Positions 32,373 through 44,600 of a stretch of DNA of 52,187 nt are shown here, in pieces. The stretch is taken from IMG/VR virus record IMGVR_UViG_3300034198_002436, positions 1-52,187 of that record. The stretch is one strand, 5' to 3'. Position 1 is the stretch's first letter; the number at the start of each line of letters is the position of its first letter. The notes beneath the pieces are model-generated. The model did not search any database. It was not told the origin of the DNA and saw only the letters and a program-made list of their open reading frames with translations. The DNA comes from a virus. The translations under genes and the position numbers were made by a program.

Positions 32373-32380
32373 TATCTTTG
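32373..32380 (+). promoter_or_regulatory. -7 box (TATCTTTG) directly before ATG 32385
   Basis: TANNTTTG 4 nt before the ATG at 32385; implies a leaderless transcript. Confidence 0.55.
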
Positions 32381-32384
32381 CGAC

Positions 32385-33128
32385 ATGACAGTATCATTCT
32401 CACCAATATCAAATGGATGGACTTCATTTTGGTCATATCAGCCAGAATGGATGGCAGGATTAAATAGTTCGTTCTATACATGGAAGGATGGTAACTTATA
32501 TGTTCATGATTCTAATAGCACAAGAAATGCGTTCTATTACGACTTCAGCGAAGATGCATATTTCTTGTACAACTCAGAAATAACATCTATACTCAATGCA
32601 GAGCCAGACACAATAAAGGTATTCAAGACGGTGTCTTTAGATAGCGATGATTATTGGACTTGTGAGATGGAGACTGATCTTTCTTCGGGTCAAATTCAAG
32701 GAAGTTACTTTATTAATAAGGAAGGTGAATGGTATGCTCATATAAGAAATGTATCTGATACAATTGACACTACCGGATTATCTACTCAGGGCATTGGCAC
32801 AGTATTTTCATATGCATCTTTAGTTCTTTCTTTCTCGTTTGATATAACAAACCTAATAAGCATTGGTGATGTGCTACACTTTATAGATGGATCAAACCAA
32901 ATGGTTGAAATAGGAACTGTTCAGTCTTATACTTCAAACTCTATAACAATAGCTTCTTTAACCGGTACTGCTCCAACTGCTGGAGACTTTATATTATTCA
33001 CAAGAAATAGTGTAGCAGAGTCTTATGGACTTAGAGGCTACTATATGGAGGTTACGTTTACAAACTCAAGCCTACTAGATGTTGAGTTTTTTGCATACTC
33101 ATCTGAAGTATTTAAAAGTTATCCATGA
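32385..33128 (+). CDS. Tail-associated protein, 247 aa
   Basis: Residues about 5-45 (NGWTSFWSYQPEWMAGLNSS, FYTWKDGNLYVHDSN) are a recognisable start of a conserved phage tail protein of Bacteroidota phages. It continues with EITSILNAEPDTIKVFKTVS. The remaining part is beta-rich. No enzymatic motif is visible. Its stop overlaps the GNAT gene ATG by 4 nt. A role in fibre attachment or tail assembly is likely. Confidence 0.65.
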   Translation: MTVSFSPISNGWTSFWSYQPEWMAGLNSSFYTWKDGNLYVHDSNSTRNAFYYDFSEDAYFLYNSEITSILNAEPDTIKVFKTVSLDSDDYWTCEMETDLSSGQIQGSYFINKEGEWYAHIRNVSDTIDTTGLSTQGIGTVFSYASLVLSFSFDITNLISIGDVLHFIDGSNQMVEIGTVQSYTSNSITIASLTGTAPTAGDFILFTRNSVAESYGLRGYYMEVTFTNSSLLDVEFFAYSSEVFKSYP

Positions 33129-33526
33129 AAGTAAGATATTTAAATGAAAATGACTACGACACTACGTTATGTAAGTGGTGGTCTGATTGGAGATGGACAC
33201 CACCGTCAAGAGACATACTACCTGAGAATGGATCTGGTGGTATAATGGTGTACAAGGATGAAGTAGAGATATGTGCAGGGTTTATATTTCTTACAAACTC
33301 TAAGACAGCATGGGTTGAGTTTATCGTATCTAACTTTGACTACAAAGAAAAAGATCGTTCTGAAGCTATAACAATGGTTATAAATACTCTCACAATCATT
33401 GCTCAAGAAAAGGGTTACAAGTTCATATACACATCACTTAAAAACAAGAGCCTAATACAAAAATATAAATTGTGTGGGTACACTATGGGGGATGGCAATT
33501 GCCAGGAGATGATAAAAGTGTTATGA
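33125..33526 (+). CDS. GNAT-like N-acetyltransferase, 133 aa
   Basis: Compact single-domain protein with the GNAT plan. MKVRYLNENDYDTTLCKWWS is strand 1 plus helix, GGIMVYKDEVEICAGFIFLT the central strands, VEFIVSNFDYKEKDRSEAIT the acetyl-CoA loop region, and YTSLKNKSLIQKYKLCGYTM the C-terminal helix and strand. Similar proteins are frequent in phage tail modules, where they are suggested to modify virion or host proteins; the target is unknown. The acetyl-CoA P-loop (Q/R-x-x-G-x-G/A) is not canonical, so activity is uncertain. Confidence 0.65.
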   Translation: MKVRYLNENDYDTTLCKWWSDWRWTPPSRDILPENGSGGIMVYKDEVEICAGFIFLTNSKTAWVEFIVSNFDYKEKDRSEAITMVINTLTIIAQEKGYKFIYTSLKNKSLIQKYKLCGYTMGDGNCQEMIKVL

Positions 33527-33552
33527 TTTTTTAATTATTGCAATATTTTCAG

Positions 33553-33560
33553 TAACTTTG
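33553..33560 (+). promoter_or_regulatory. -7 box (TAACTTTG)
   Basis: TANNTTTG 19 nt before the ATG at 33580; likely start of the cargo-protein unit. Confidence 0.5.
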
Positions 33561-33579
33561 AAGTTCAAAAGATTAAATA

Positions 33580-34239
33580 ATGGCAGCAGTAACTGGAATG
33601 ATATCAGCAGGAGTGGCATTAGCAGGAGTAGGTATGAGTGCTGCTCAAGCTGTGAAGGCTGACAAAGAAAAGAAAAAAGCTCAAGCGGCAGCAACAGCGG
33701 CAGCTAATGCATTCAAAAATATTAAAGAAACAAACGCATACTCTGGTATTCAAGTTCCAACACTTGGATATGATTTAGCTAGTCAGAGAATGAACCAACA
33801 AGCAATGGCTGGGCTAGGATCTCTTCAAGGAGCTGGAGCTGAAGGTGTTCTTGGTGGAGTAGGTCAACTTCAAGAAGCTACAAATGCAGCTCAGTTAGAT
33901 ATTGCTGCTCAACAGAACGATGCTCAGTACAATAGAGACTTAGCTGAGGCAGGTGCTCAGATGGGCATTGAAGAGAGAAGACAAGAGAGAGAGATGAACT
34001 TATACGACGCTCAGTTAACTGGTTCTCAAAATGCAGCAGCTACAGCTCAAGCAAATAAGAATGCGGCTATAACCGGAATGGTAGAAGGAAGTCTTGGTGC
34101 TCTTGGATCTGTAGCTGACGCAACATCATTGTATAAGGAAAAAGGTAAAGGAGCACCTTCACTTAAGGAGCTTAGAAAACTAGGATATAATGATGAAGAA
34201 GCACAGCAAATAATCGACAGTAAAACACAACAATATTAA
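33580..34239 (+). CDS. Internal virion / DNA-ejection protein, 219 aa
   Basis: N-terminal hydrophobic segment (residues 1-25: VTGMISAGVALAGVGMSAAQ), followed by a long Ala/Gln-rich helix (AAQLDIAAQQNDAQYNRDLA) and a Gly-rich hydrophobic stretch near 165-180. This composition is typical of T7 gp14-like internal core proteins that enter the host envelope. It is the first of three consecutive genes that end with the giant protein. Confidence 0.6.
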   Translation: MAAVTGMISAGVALAGVGMSAAQAVKADKEKKKAQAAATAAANAFKNIKETNAYSGIQVPTLGYDLASQRMNQQAMAGLGSLQGAGAEGVLGGVGQLQEATNAAQLDIAAQQNDAQYNRDLAEAGAQMGIEERRQEREMNLYDAQLTGSQNAAATAQANKNAAITGMVEGSLGALGSVADATSLYKEKGKGAPSLKELRKLGYNDEEAQQIIDSKTQQY

Positions 34240-34241
34240 TA

Positions 34242-35684
34242 ATGGAATACGCAGGGTATAAACCAACAGACATTATAGATTGGGCAGGACTTACCGGTAA
34301 GGTAGCTGACAAGATTACAGCTATTAGTAAAGACCGTGAGGCTAGAAAGCAAGAGCTTGACGATATAATGTTGGCATCTCAAAAAGAATTAAGTAAAGGA
34401 GTTGACTTAAAAAACCAATCTCTACAGAACGTTCTGATTGATGGTGCAGACCAAGGTAGAACATTATTAAATAAATGGAATGCTGATTTAAAGAATGGTA
34501 CTTTAGATCCAAAATCATACAAGCAAAAAATAACTAACCTTAACGACTATTGGCTTTCTTTAGCAGGATCAGCTCAAACGTATGATCAAAGATACGAAGA
34601 AGTGATGAGCAGACAGAAGCCTGATGAAAACGGAAAAATTGCTGGTTCAAGTTTAGAGTTAGAATTAGCTTCACGTTTTGGTGCTGCTACAGAACTTAAG
34701 AATAAGAAGATTAGGATAGGTGAAGATGGTATGGTTTTCTTAGCTGAAGTTGATCCAAACACTGGAGAGATTATAAGAGATATAACTGACACTAAGAGTT
34801 TAAATAGACCTGAGAACATGATTGTAAATCGAGTTTACGTAAATTCTGAGGTTGAAGATATGATGAAAGGTTTTAAGGCTAATACTGATATTCAAGCATT
34901 GGCTAGAGGTGGAAGTAAGGCAATTACATCCATTAAAGCAAACGATTGGTATAAAGAATCTAAAGCAAGGATAGCTAGTACAATTGCTCCTAATAGTAAT
35001 CCTAGAGCGCAATTAAGTGTGTTAGTAGATAACGGTGCAATTCCTGATCCTGAGTACTACGAGACTGAGTCAGAAAAACAGCAAAAACTTGAAGAAATTA
35101 TTGCTCAAGAGCAGGCTATAAAAAAATCAGTTGGTAAAGATTTAACTGAAGCAGATATTGACGCTATAGAGTTAAGACTTATAAAACTATCTAGTCAAGA
35201 TGGTATAGTAAATCCAGTACTGACTAAAAAGCAGCAAGAGCTAGCTATACAAACTGTAGAGCAGACTGTTGACATGAGTGTAGAGACACTTGTTGATTAC
35301 AATGCTCCTGAGTCTTATAACTACAATCCAAAAGAAGACACTCCTAAAGAAGTATGGTATGGTGATTACGAGAAAGCATACAATGCATTTATGGGAGGTA
35401 AACCGAATAGCCTAGCAACATTAAATGACATGACTGGTGGTAAGTATATAATTGAATACACAAAAGGCAAAGGGTATACAGTTAAAGATGCAGATAAGAG
35501 GGTAGTAAATAATACAGATACAAATCCAATTACAAATATAGATAGATTACAAGATTACTTAGGTGTATCATCTTTAAAAGAATGGGAAAAACAGAAGGCA
35601 GCATTTAATGCCGCTAAGGGTGGAGCTAGTAAGCCAGTTGTACCAACAAAAAAAGAAGATTTAAGAACAAAATATAAATATTAA
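34242..35684 (+). CDS. Internal virion protein, 480 aa
   Basis: Soluble, mostly helical and charged (MEYAGYKPTDIIDWAGLTGK, ITAISKDREARKQELDDIML). No known domain or enzyme motif. The C-terminal third is disordered and ends GGASKPVVPTKKEDLRTKYK. It is located between the ejection protein and the giant protein with 1-2 nt gaps, so it is probably a second cargo protein ejected with DNA. Confidence 0.55.
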   Translation: MEYAGYKPTDIIDWAGLTGKVADKITAISKDREARKQELDDIMLASQKELSKGVDLKNQSLQNVLIDGADQGRTLLNKWNADLKNGTLDPKSYKQKITNLNDYWLSLAGSAQTYDQRYEEVMSRQKPDENGKIAGSSLELELASRFGAATELKNKKIRIGEDGMVFLAEVDPNTGEIIRDITDTKSLNRPENMIVNRVYVNSEVEDMMKGFKANTDIQALARGGSKAITSIKANDWYKESKARIASTIAPNSNPRAQLSVLVDNGAIPDPEYYETESEKQQKLEEIIAQEQAIKKSVGKDLTEADIDAIELRLIKLSSQDGIVNPVLTKKQQELAIQTVEQTVDMSVETLVDYNAPESYNYNPKEDTPKEVWYGDYEKAYNAFMGGKPNSLATLNDMTGGKYIIEYTKGKGYTVKDADKRVVNNTDTNPITNIDRLQDYLGVSSLKEWEKQKAAFNAAKGGASKPVVPTKKEDLRTKYKY

Positions 35685-35685
35685 T

Positions 35686-38600
35686 ATGCCAAACGAAGTA
35701 GTGTTAAGCGAAGCAAATAGAGCGAAGTTAGATGGAATTGTTAGTAAAATGATTGCTAATAAGGAATCAGATGAGAATATTAAATTTGTTGTAGAAGACT
35801 TTAAGAAAAAATATTCAGAAACTCCAAAAAAAAAAGGGTCTACTTCGCAAAATGGTGCTTGGTATTCAAAGGCAGTCAAAGAAGCTGGGTTGCCGGTTAC
35901 AGACAAACCGAAAGCTCAAAAGGCTTCGGTATTTTCACCTTCAAACATTAAGGAATTAGCTAAATCTGATGAGCAAAAGTTTACTGAAACACAAAGCCGT
36001 CTTAAGTCTGACATTAATAAACTAGAGGTTGAGCAAGAGTTATCTGATGCTGAGATGGCTCAAATACTTAAATGGTCTGATGCAGATGTAAAGAGAGCTA
36101 AACAAGGAGTTCCTAGTAAAAATGTTGTAGCAAAGCCTGCAAATGTTGATCCAAAATCTACTGATAGATATAATGACATGCTTTCTTCAAAGGTTGGAAT
36201 AACTTCTAATCAATTGAAAGCTGTAAATGATGTTGAATCAAATAAGACTAATGACTTAAAATCTAGAGTTACATACTACAACAATGTAGATACTCAAGAA
36301 CGCCTAAAGAATAAGGGTTACGATATTGATGTTAATGGAAATCTTGACGATGAAAAAACAAAGAGTGCATTAACAAAGGAAAATGCAAAGTGGAAAACAT
36401 ACAAGATTGAACAAGATAAGAAGAATGAAATATTTGACAAGATAGATGATAATATTGATGCGTATCTTGTATCTAATACAGAAGAATATGTTGTTGATGA
36501 ATTAAGAAAAAAGTTTAGTGGATCTGGATTCATATTCGAAGAATCTGGAATGGGTAACTACTTGACTGTTAAATTTACTCCTAATGGAAGTAGTACAACT
36601 AAGGAAATTGAAATCCCTCTAGCTGGTATAAGTAGTTCACTTTCTTTAGCTAAAGAAGGAAGCTATAATGAAGCAGGTAAAATTAGCGAAGAGAATGCTA
36701 AAAAGCTAAAAGACTTCATGAAGGGTGCATATATCACAAAGAGTGAATGGAAAAGTTTTTCTCCTACAGATACTGAAGCAGGAAGTGATGCATACAATGA
36801 ATCGAATAATTTAACATGGATGCTTAGAGCAACTGAGCTAATGGCTAAGAATCCTGCTAAATATGGTAAGGAACTTATTGGTGATGACGTAGGTGGGAAT
36901 ATACTAGATAAAGCTTCTTTTGCTGTAAAGAATGAATATAAGTGGCTAGAAGGAGAATATGCTAATTTAAAGAAACAGATAGATGCATACAACCAAAATC
37001 CAACTGACACTGAAAGAGTTGCTATAAACAATAAACTTCATGAACTTTCTGTAAAGGAGTACAACTTAAATGAAAAAGCAAACAAGATATCTCAAGCCGA
37101 TAAGTATTGGGGTAAATCAGCTGCTGCTTATGCGTTAGATGAAGCAAAAAAAGGTAATCTAATAGGAAACTGGGCAAGTGCATATTTAGGTGGAAGACTA
37201 CTTAAATCAACTGAAAAGGCTTTACTTGGTTTATCAATGGATGTAGGTGCTGATTTAATTGGAGCAGAAAATTTAACTGATGCTTCAACATACCAAATGT
37301 ATAAAGATGATGGTATGTCAGATGATGATATAAAAGAAAAAGTATTAGCTGATTCTAAAAGATTTATAATGCCAAAACTTGATGCTGCTTATACTAGAAT
37401 ATTATCATTAGGAACTACAACAGAAGAATATAAAAAATCTCCTGATAGACCTTGGTACGAACAATTAGGCTCTGCATTAGCTGAAAGTATTGGAGCAGCT
37501 CAAAGCCCAAATGCTAAACTTGGATTTTTCTCTATGGCATATGATAGCATGCAGACACAGATGCTAGGTAAAGAATTTGATGGGTTAACACAGTCTGAGA
37601 AGATGCTTGTATCTGTTCCATATGCTTTAGCAGTTGGAGCATTAGAAAAATTTGGCTATGACGCATCTGTTGGTTTTAGTAAGAGTGGTATATTTAATAA
37701 GACTATAAATACAGTAATTAGAAAATCACTTACAGACTTACCTAAAGATGCAACAGTTAGTCAAATAAATAGAGAAATAAATAAGAACGTATCTAATTTA
37801 GTTAAGAGTGGTGTTATAAAAATAGCTGCTGGTTCTATAACTGAAGGAAATGTTGAGGGTATACAAGGACTAACAGAGATTGGAACTAAGGCTATTGTAA
37901 ATGAACTATACGATAAAGAACTATTTCAAGATATACCAGACTTATCTACAAAAGATGGTTTAATTGAAGCAGTTGGAATAGCATCAGAGGACGCTGCCCT
38001 TGGAGCGTTAGGCGGTTTAATAATGGGTGGAGGTGCTATATCAACCACCACATACAAGCAGGCTAAATTCAACGAGACTAGTGACTACAACTTTGATGTT
38101 TTCTACGGTACGTTGATGGATGACAACTTAAGAAAATCAATCAAGTATAACACCAAGATTAAACTTAAGAACGGTGAGATGACAGAGTCAGAAGCAAAAG
38201 AAGAGATTGAGTCAATCGATAGAAATACCGGAATACTTAGATCTATTCCTGCTGATTTATCGTTACGAGATAAGAAGGATTCTTTCAACTTGATTATAGA
38301 ACGAAATAAATTAGAGCAAGAAATTGATGGTAAGGATGCTGCGTTAATCGTTAAGCAGAAAGCCAGAATATCAGAAATAAATAATGAACTAAACAAAATA
38401 TCAGAAAATGCCACTAAAGAAAACAATGTCGAGCAACAAAAAGATACAACTGAAGGTAGTAAAGTCGAATATCAGGGAGTTGTTAAAGGACAACAAGAAG
38501 CCGGGTCTACAGAAGGGACAGTTGGGCAAACCACGCAGCAAAAAACAGATACTGGCGATAGCACTGTCGCAGGCGAAACGCAAGAAGTAACCAGATCAAT

Positions 38601-41600
38601 AATAAATAGACCTTCAACACTTTCTGAGTTTGGAGGTAAGAAATTTGACACTCCTATTCAAGGTGATACATATGTACAAGGTAAGCAAGTTGTTTTTGAA
38701 GACAGAGCTACCGGAAGAATGTATGAACTTGGGAACGTAGATGAAGTAATAGACTCTACGATACCTGGACTTAATGCACAGCCTGAGTTGGTGTCAGTAA
38801 CTAAGGATGGTAAGATATCTGTAGAAGGTTCTGAATGGAATATACAGTCAGAGCTACCTACAATGGGTATTGAGTATAACCCTGCTGGAGAAGTTGAAAG
38901 AGTGTCACTTAAAGACGACAACGGAAATACAACTATGTTTGATGGTCAAAAGGCTGTTGACATAGCATATCAGATTGAATTACAAAAAATTCAATCACCA
39001 GAACAACAACAACTTATTAACGAACTATTAGAACAAGATGAAGAATTCAAATCAGCAACAGCCGATATCAAACTTACAGAAGCTCCAGTTGCTACCGAAG
39101 AAAAAGCAGTTACAGATACTGAACAGACTGCTCAACAAACAGAAAAAGTAATTGAGCAACAGCCTGCTGCGCAACCTACTAGAACAGTAGAGCAAGAAGT
39201 AGAAGAGCTTGGTCAGTTGATATCAGGTTCGGATGTTGAGATTGACAACGCAGCGAATGTTATCAGTAACAAGAGGATGTCTAAGGTTGTTGCAAAGGCA
39301 GCTAAGGCAATTGCAAGAATAACTCCAGGAGTTAAGTTTAAGGTATACGAGGATGACGCATCTTACAGACAAGCTGTTGATGAGACTACAGAAGGTGCTT
39401 CTAGTAGTGGGACATTTGATCCTTCTACAAATACTGTGCATATAAATCTAACAAATGCTAACAATAGAACGGTAGCCCATGAGGTGTTCCATGCTATACT
39501 TCTAAACAAGGTTAGAACAAACAAGGACGCAGCGGCAGTTACTAAGAAGATGATCGAGGCTATATCTTCTAAGTTAGAAGGAATGCCTGAGCTTAAGAAG
39601 TACCTAGATGACTTTGCTTCTAACTACGACGAAAATATTCAGAACGAAGAAAAGTTATCTGAACTAGTTGGTATACTGGCTGACAACTATATGAACTCAC
39701 CGGCATCTGTTAAAGACATTATAGCTAGATGGATTGATCGTTTGGCTAAGATGTTTGGACTTGACCCATTCCAAAGAAACGAGGTGTACGACATGCTTAA
39801 TACCATAGCAAGAAAAACTGCTAAAGGAAAAACTATTAAGGAAAAGGATATCAAATTAATACCAAAGGGAGATACTATTGAGGAAATGAATAAGCGATTC
39901 CAAGCTGACTTTTCTGACTCTGTGTCTAAACTTACATTTATATTTGATAAAAATGGTGGTAAGTTTAAGAAACTTGAAGATGATGGATACATAACTAAAG
40001 ATAAGTCTTTATCTGACTTTAATGGAAAATATGTATTTCTACATCAGCCTGATGCAGCATTCTCAGGAATGATTTACAAAGATGGAGAAATATTAGTTGA
40101 AGGTAAAGGTGGTGTATTTTATCCTATTAAGTTCCATGAAGATGGATATTTTTGGGCTAGTACATCAACTACTGCTATTAAAATGGCAGACGATTTAAAT
40201 AAGGTAATGGAACAAAATGAAGGAACTATATATATGGCTCTAACATCTGCTCCTAATAATAAATTGATGTCAAGTACTACAATGTCAAATGCTGTACTTG
40301 ATTTCTTCTCATCAAAAGCATTAGATAAAAACTTTAAAATTAACCCAAATCAATTAAAGTTATCACTAATAAAAGCTGCTAATGATGTAAAATTCAAAAA
40401 GACAAAAAACAAAACTACTGGCGTAGTAACTGAGAAACCATTTGGATTAAGGTTAAAACTAACACCAAAATTAACGATTGAAGAAATACAATCAGCTATA
40501 AGAACTAAATTAGCTTCAGATAAGAGTAGTTTTGAGGATAGAAAGAATTTTGCAATAGAGTTAACTAAATTAATGGCTACTGAAATAAATAAAAATGATG
40601 TAGCTGTAAATCAGTTTGGTAAATTATTTTCTGAAGGTATACAGAATAAATACTTTAAGGGAATAACTAAAACTGGTAAGTTAAAAATATCGGCAGCAAA
40701 TATGACTCAAGCATTATCTGAAATGTTTACTGAGCCAATGCTCAAGGAAGGTGTTGACAGAGACAAAGGTGGTCAGGTATATGCTATACTAGAGCTTAAT
40801 GGTGCGGTAAAACCTTTTAAAACTGATCAACATGAGTCATATCCTATGGCTATTAAGTCAGATAGCGATTCAAAAGTTAAGCTTCATATACTTAAAGATA
40901 GACAGAATTGGTATGATGTATTTGAGGATTTTGAAACTAATGAAATTGTAGCTTCTAAAGAAAGACAATCTAAAATATACCCAACATCTGGCGTATCTGT
41001 TAGAGGATTAAGAGTCAATACTTCAAAAATTGAAGGTAAACCAACAACAGAAGAATTAGCTACACCTCGTAATCAAAAAACCACTAAGGTATACAACGCA
41101 AGTCCAAAGGAAGTTGGTGAATTAGGTAAGCGATCTGGAGTGGTATATTTTGCTACAGACAAAAGAGAAGCTGACGCATATGCATTGATGAATAGAGGTG
41201 AGGTTCGTGAGTTCGACATGCCTACATCACTAATAAAAGATGAGAAGGTAGTAAAAGACAAAATCAAAGAACTTGGACTACAGCCAAAAGATACTAACTA
41301 CACTATCGATGAGTCAAGCGTGTATGAACTAATTGACGATCGATTTGACAACTCGCTTAGTCCTCAAGATATCAATAAACTATTCTCTGCCCTAAAGAAG
41401 GATGGAGTTAAAGCATTTAGCTACGAGGATGGGGCACAAGTTTCCGGACGAACTACTGAAAGTATTGCAGTTATTGATACTGATGTTGTGCAAGGAATGG
41501 TTAGAAAGCAACAAGCCAGTAAGAAAGACATCAACAAAGTAATAAAGGTAGCTAAGTCAAAAGACTTCTCTAATGACGCTATACGTCAGTACTTGTTGAA

Positions 41601-44600
41601 GGAAGGATTTAGTGAAGACCAGATCAATAATGCAATGGCTCCTTACGAGTACAAGGATAAAGTTATGTCTGACTTCAATAAGAACTTTGACAAGCTTGTA
41701 AAAGAAGGTGCAACTGAAGACAATGCATTCAACGAAGCAATTGAGAACATTGTCTACAAGGTTGAGGATGACATTGTACGTGAGGAAATTATCCGTGAAC
41801 TTAAAAAGGAATATGGAAAGAGAATCAAGTCGGCACCAAGAGCTGAAAAAATTACCGGAAAAGCAAAACCTATCACAATCATCACTGATGATGTTAAGGG
41901 TCTTACTGACGTAATTAAGAGAGAGATTAAGGCAGCGAAGGATAAAAAGAACCAAGTTGATGCTGTTCTTACTTCTATTTCTGCCCAGGTTAAGGACATG
42001 GTCGTTAAAGGTAAAATAAGTGTTAGACAGATGTCTGCGATTATTAATGCCTTGAAGAATACCAACCTAGATAACCAGGTTATGGTTGATCGATTTGTAG
42101 ACTACGTGTCACGAGTAATAAGTCGTGCTGACTTTATTGAGAGGGTAAACAAGGGGATGAACTTTAAGAAAGCTATCAAGCGAAATCTTAAAGGTAAAGC
42201 CAATCCATTTGTTGCCGTTGCTAAGTCATTCACTGAGCTTAACCCTAAGTGGGTTGTTGACATCGACAAGTACAACGAGATTGCTGAGTTGGTATTTAAC
42301 TCTGTTAAACCAACTAGAATAAGCAAGGGAGAAATATCGTTCAAAACTGAGGCTGATATTGAGCTTATTGGTAAGTACATTGCTGAAGAGCAAGCTAACC
42401 ACTTGAAGATAAAAGAAGAGAACTTACGAGCATTATACGAAAAGGCTACCGGAGAGAAAAGCGAAGGGAAGTCTGTGTCAGATATGCTTGACGAACTTAG
42501 AAGTGATAAGGTTAAAACTGACTATACAGATAAGATTAAGGCTGCTTTAAAAGAAAAGATAAAACAATACGAGGAGCTTGTTACAGAGAACGATCCAAAA
42601 GAAGTTAAGCAGGCTATTAAAATAGATGTTGACTTGATTGATGCTAAATTAGCTATTGGTATTCTGGATGCACTTGACACATACTTTGCTAACGACTCAA
42701 ACGCTTCTTTAAAAGCACTAATGGCTACATATAAAGGTATAGTGATGGCCAAGAACTTCAAGTTAGTTGCGAAGCCGTTGAGACTTATTGGATCTAAAAA
42801 GGTTGGTAGAGCTCAGAGCCAGGAGTTTACCAACATAAACATAGTCCTCAAGAGAATGTTTAGAGGTCAAAACGCTGCGTTGTCATTCATGGAGGCAGTT
42901 GGATTTAGTGATATAATCCAAGGTTCAAACAGAGCTGAACGCCAGGCTATGAATAAACAGAATGAGTACTCTAGAATGTTCAATAAGGTTAAAAACTTCA
43001 ACAGTGCTGAGAATATATTTGAAAGAAACGTTATAGCATTTATTGCAAGAAGAGATATCAACGCAAACGCTGAGGAGTCTATCAATAAAAGAATTAAGTT
43101 ACTTAAAGACTCAGTAGATGTACTAAGAAAGTCAGGAACTTCTATTGAAATAGCTAAAGCTGACTTATACGAAAAGGTATTAAAAAAACTTGGTCTATAC
43201 GAAGAAGGTGCTACACTTGAGTCGGCTAGAAAGAAAGCAGAGTCTTATAACTTAAGTGCTGTTGACTTTGTGACTAACATGTTCTCAGAGATTTACGACC
43301 CATTAAGCGACACTGCACTTGGGGTGTATAACACAATGCTTGAGAACGACATAAACTATACGCCAGACAAGTACTCTACACTTGATGCTAAGATTGGTAA
43401 AGATGAGTTTGACTTAGATTCATCTGGATTTATGATGTTTAACTCAAACTTCAAGGTTGATGAGAACAAGGCTTCAGTATTGATGTCTACAAATAGACCT
43501 GAGAGACTGCCTAAAAACATGTACGTAGACCTTGATTTCGATAGCAACATGTTTAGGTCATATAGACTAGCTCTTAACGACATGTATACAGCTGAAGCTA
43601 TACGACAAGCTAATGCGTTCATTAATTCTGATGAGTTTGAGAATATCATACCAACGGCTGAAGATAGAGCAATCGTTGAGTCTGCTATCAAGTCATATGT
43701 AATTACTAAGAAAGGAAAGAACTACATCGAGAAGTCAAGCATTTCTTTCATGAACTCTATACTTGATACTATAGGTGGATTGGGTGCTGCAAGAGCATTA
43801 GGTGGATTCTCTCAATTTTTAAATCAGCTTGGTACTGCTCAGATGAATACTTTCATAAATGCTGGTGAGTACATGAGACCATTTGATATATTTGACAATG
43901 ACTTAGCTAATATGATTGCAAACTCAGGACTTCCAATATCTAATCTTGGAGTTGAAGCACTTACCACTATTGAGAATACAGAAAAAGAGTTAGAGAAAGT
44001 AAAGATAGCAGCTGGTGCTATAAGTGCTATTGATAAGTATGGTCTTTCATACATTAAAAAATCAAACGAAAAGTTACTTAAGGTTGTGTTAAGTAATCCA
44101 GATAGATACGCCAGAATACAAGCATTCGCTGCTTACTACAGAAAGTCAATGAAGGCTCAAGGATTAAAGGCTGACTTCAGTGCTCCTATGAATGAAAAGG
44201 CGGCTAGATATGCTCAGGCTATGATTGATGCCAACATGGATGTTACTGATACAGCTATGCGAGGTAAATTCTTTACGGATAAGGAATCTTACAAAAAAAT
44301 TATCAAACAAGTATTCTTCCCATTCTCTACGTTCTCTTTGAACCAAAGAAACAGAGTATGGTCTGATATTGCTGTAGTTGGTAATAAATTAAGTAGTAAA
44401 GAGGATTTTTGGACAGCTGTTCGATCATCTTTAGCATTTTCAGCAGAATTTTTCACATACAATGCAATAAGATACGGTGTTGGATTATTCCTTATACGTA
44501 CTGCTTGTGAAGCTATGGGATTAGATGATGATGAGGAAGAAGCAATAGTTGAAAAATATACAACTAATCTTTTAAAGTCTATTAAGTCAGGAGCTGTTAC

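Noticed and set aside
2430-33016. Further ARTGTAGS boxes (near 2430, 4070 and 33010)
   Set aside because: Single scattered matches, mostly inside genes, without array spacing; expected by chance.
43528-43542. DLDFD in the giant protein as a virion RNA polymerase DxDxD site
   Set aside because: The surrounding text (MYVDLDFDSNMFRSY) resembles domains of ejected polyvalent proteins, and no other polymerase motif was seen.
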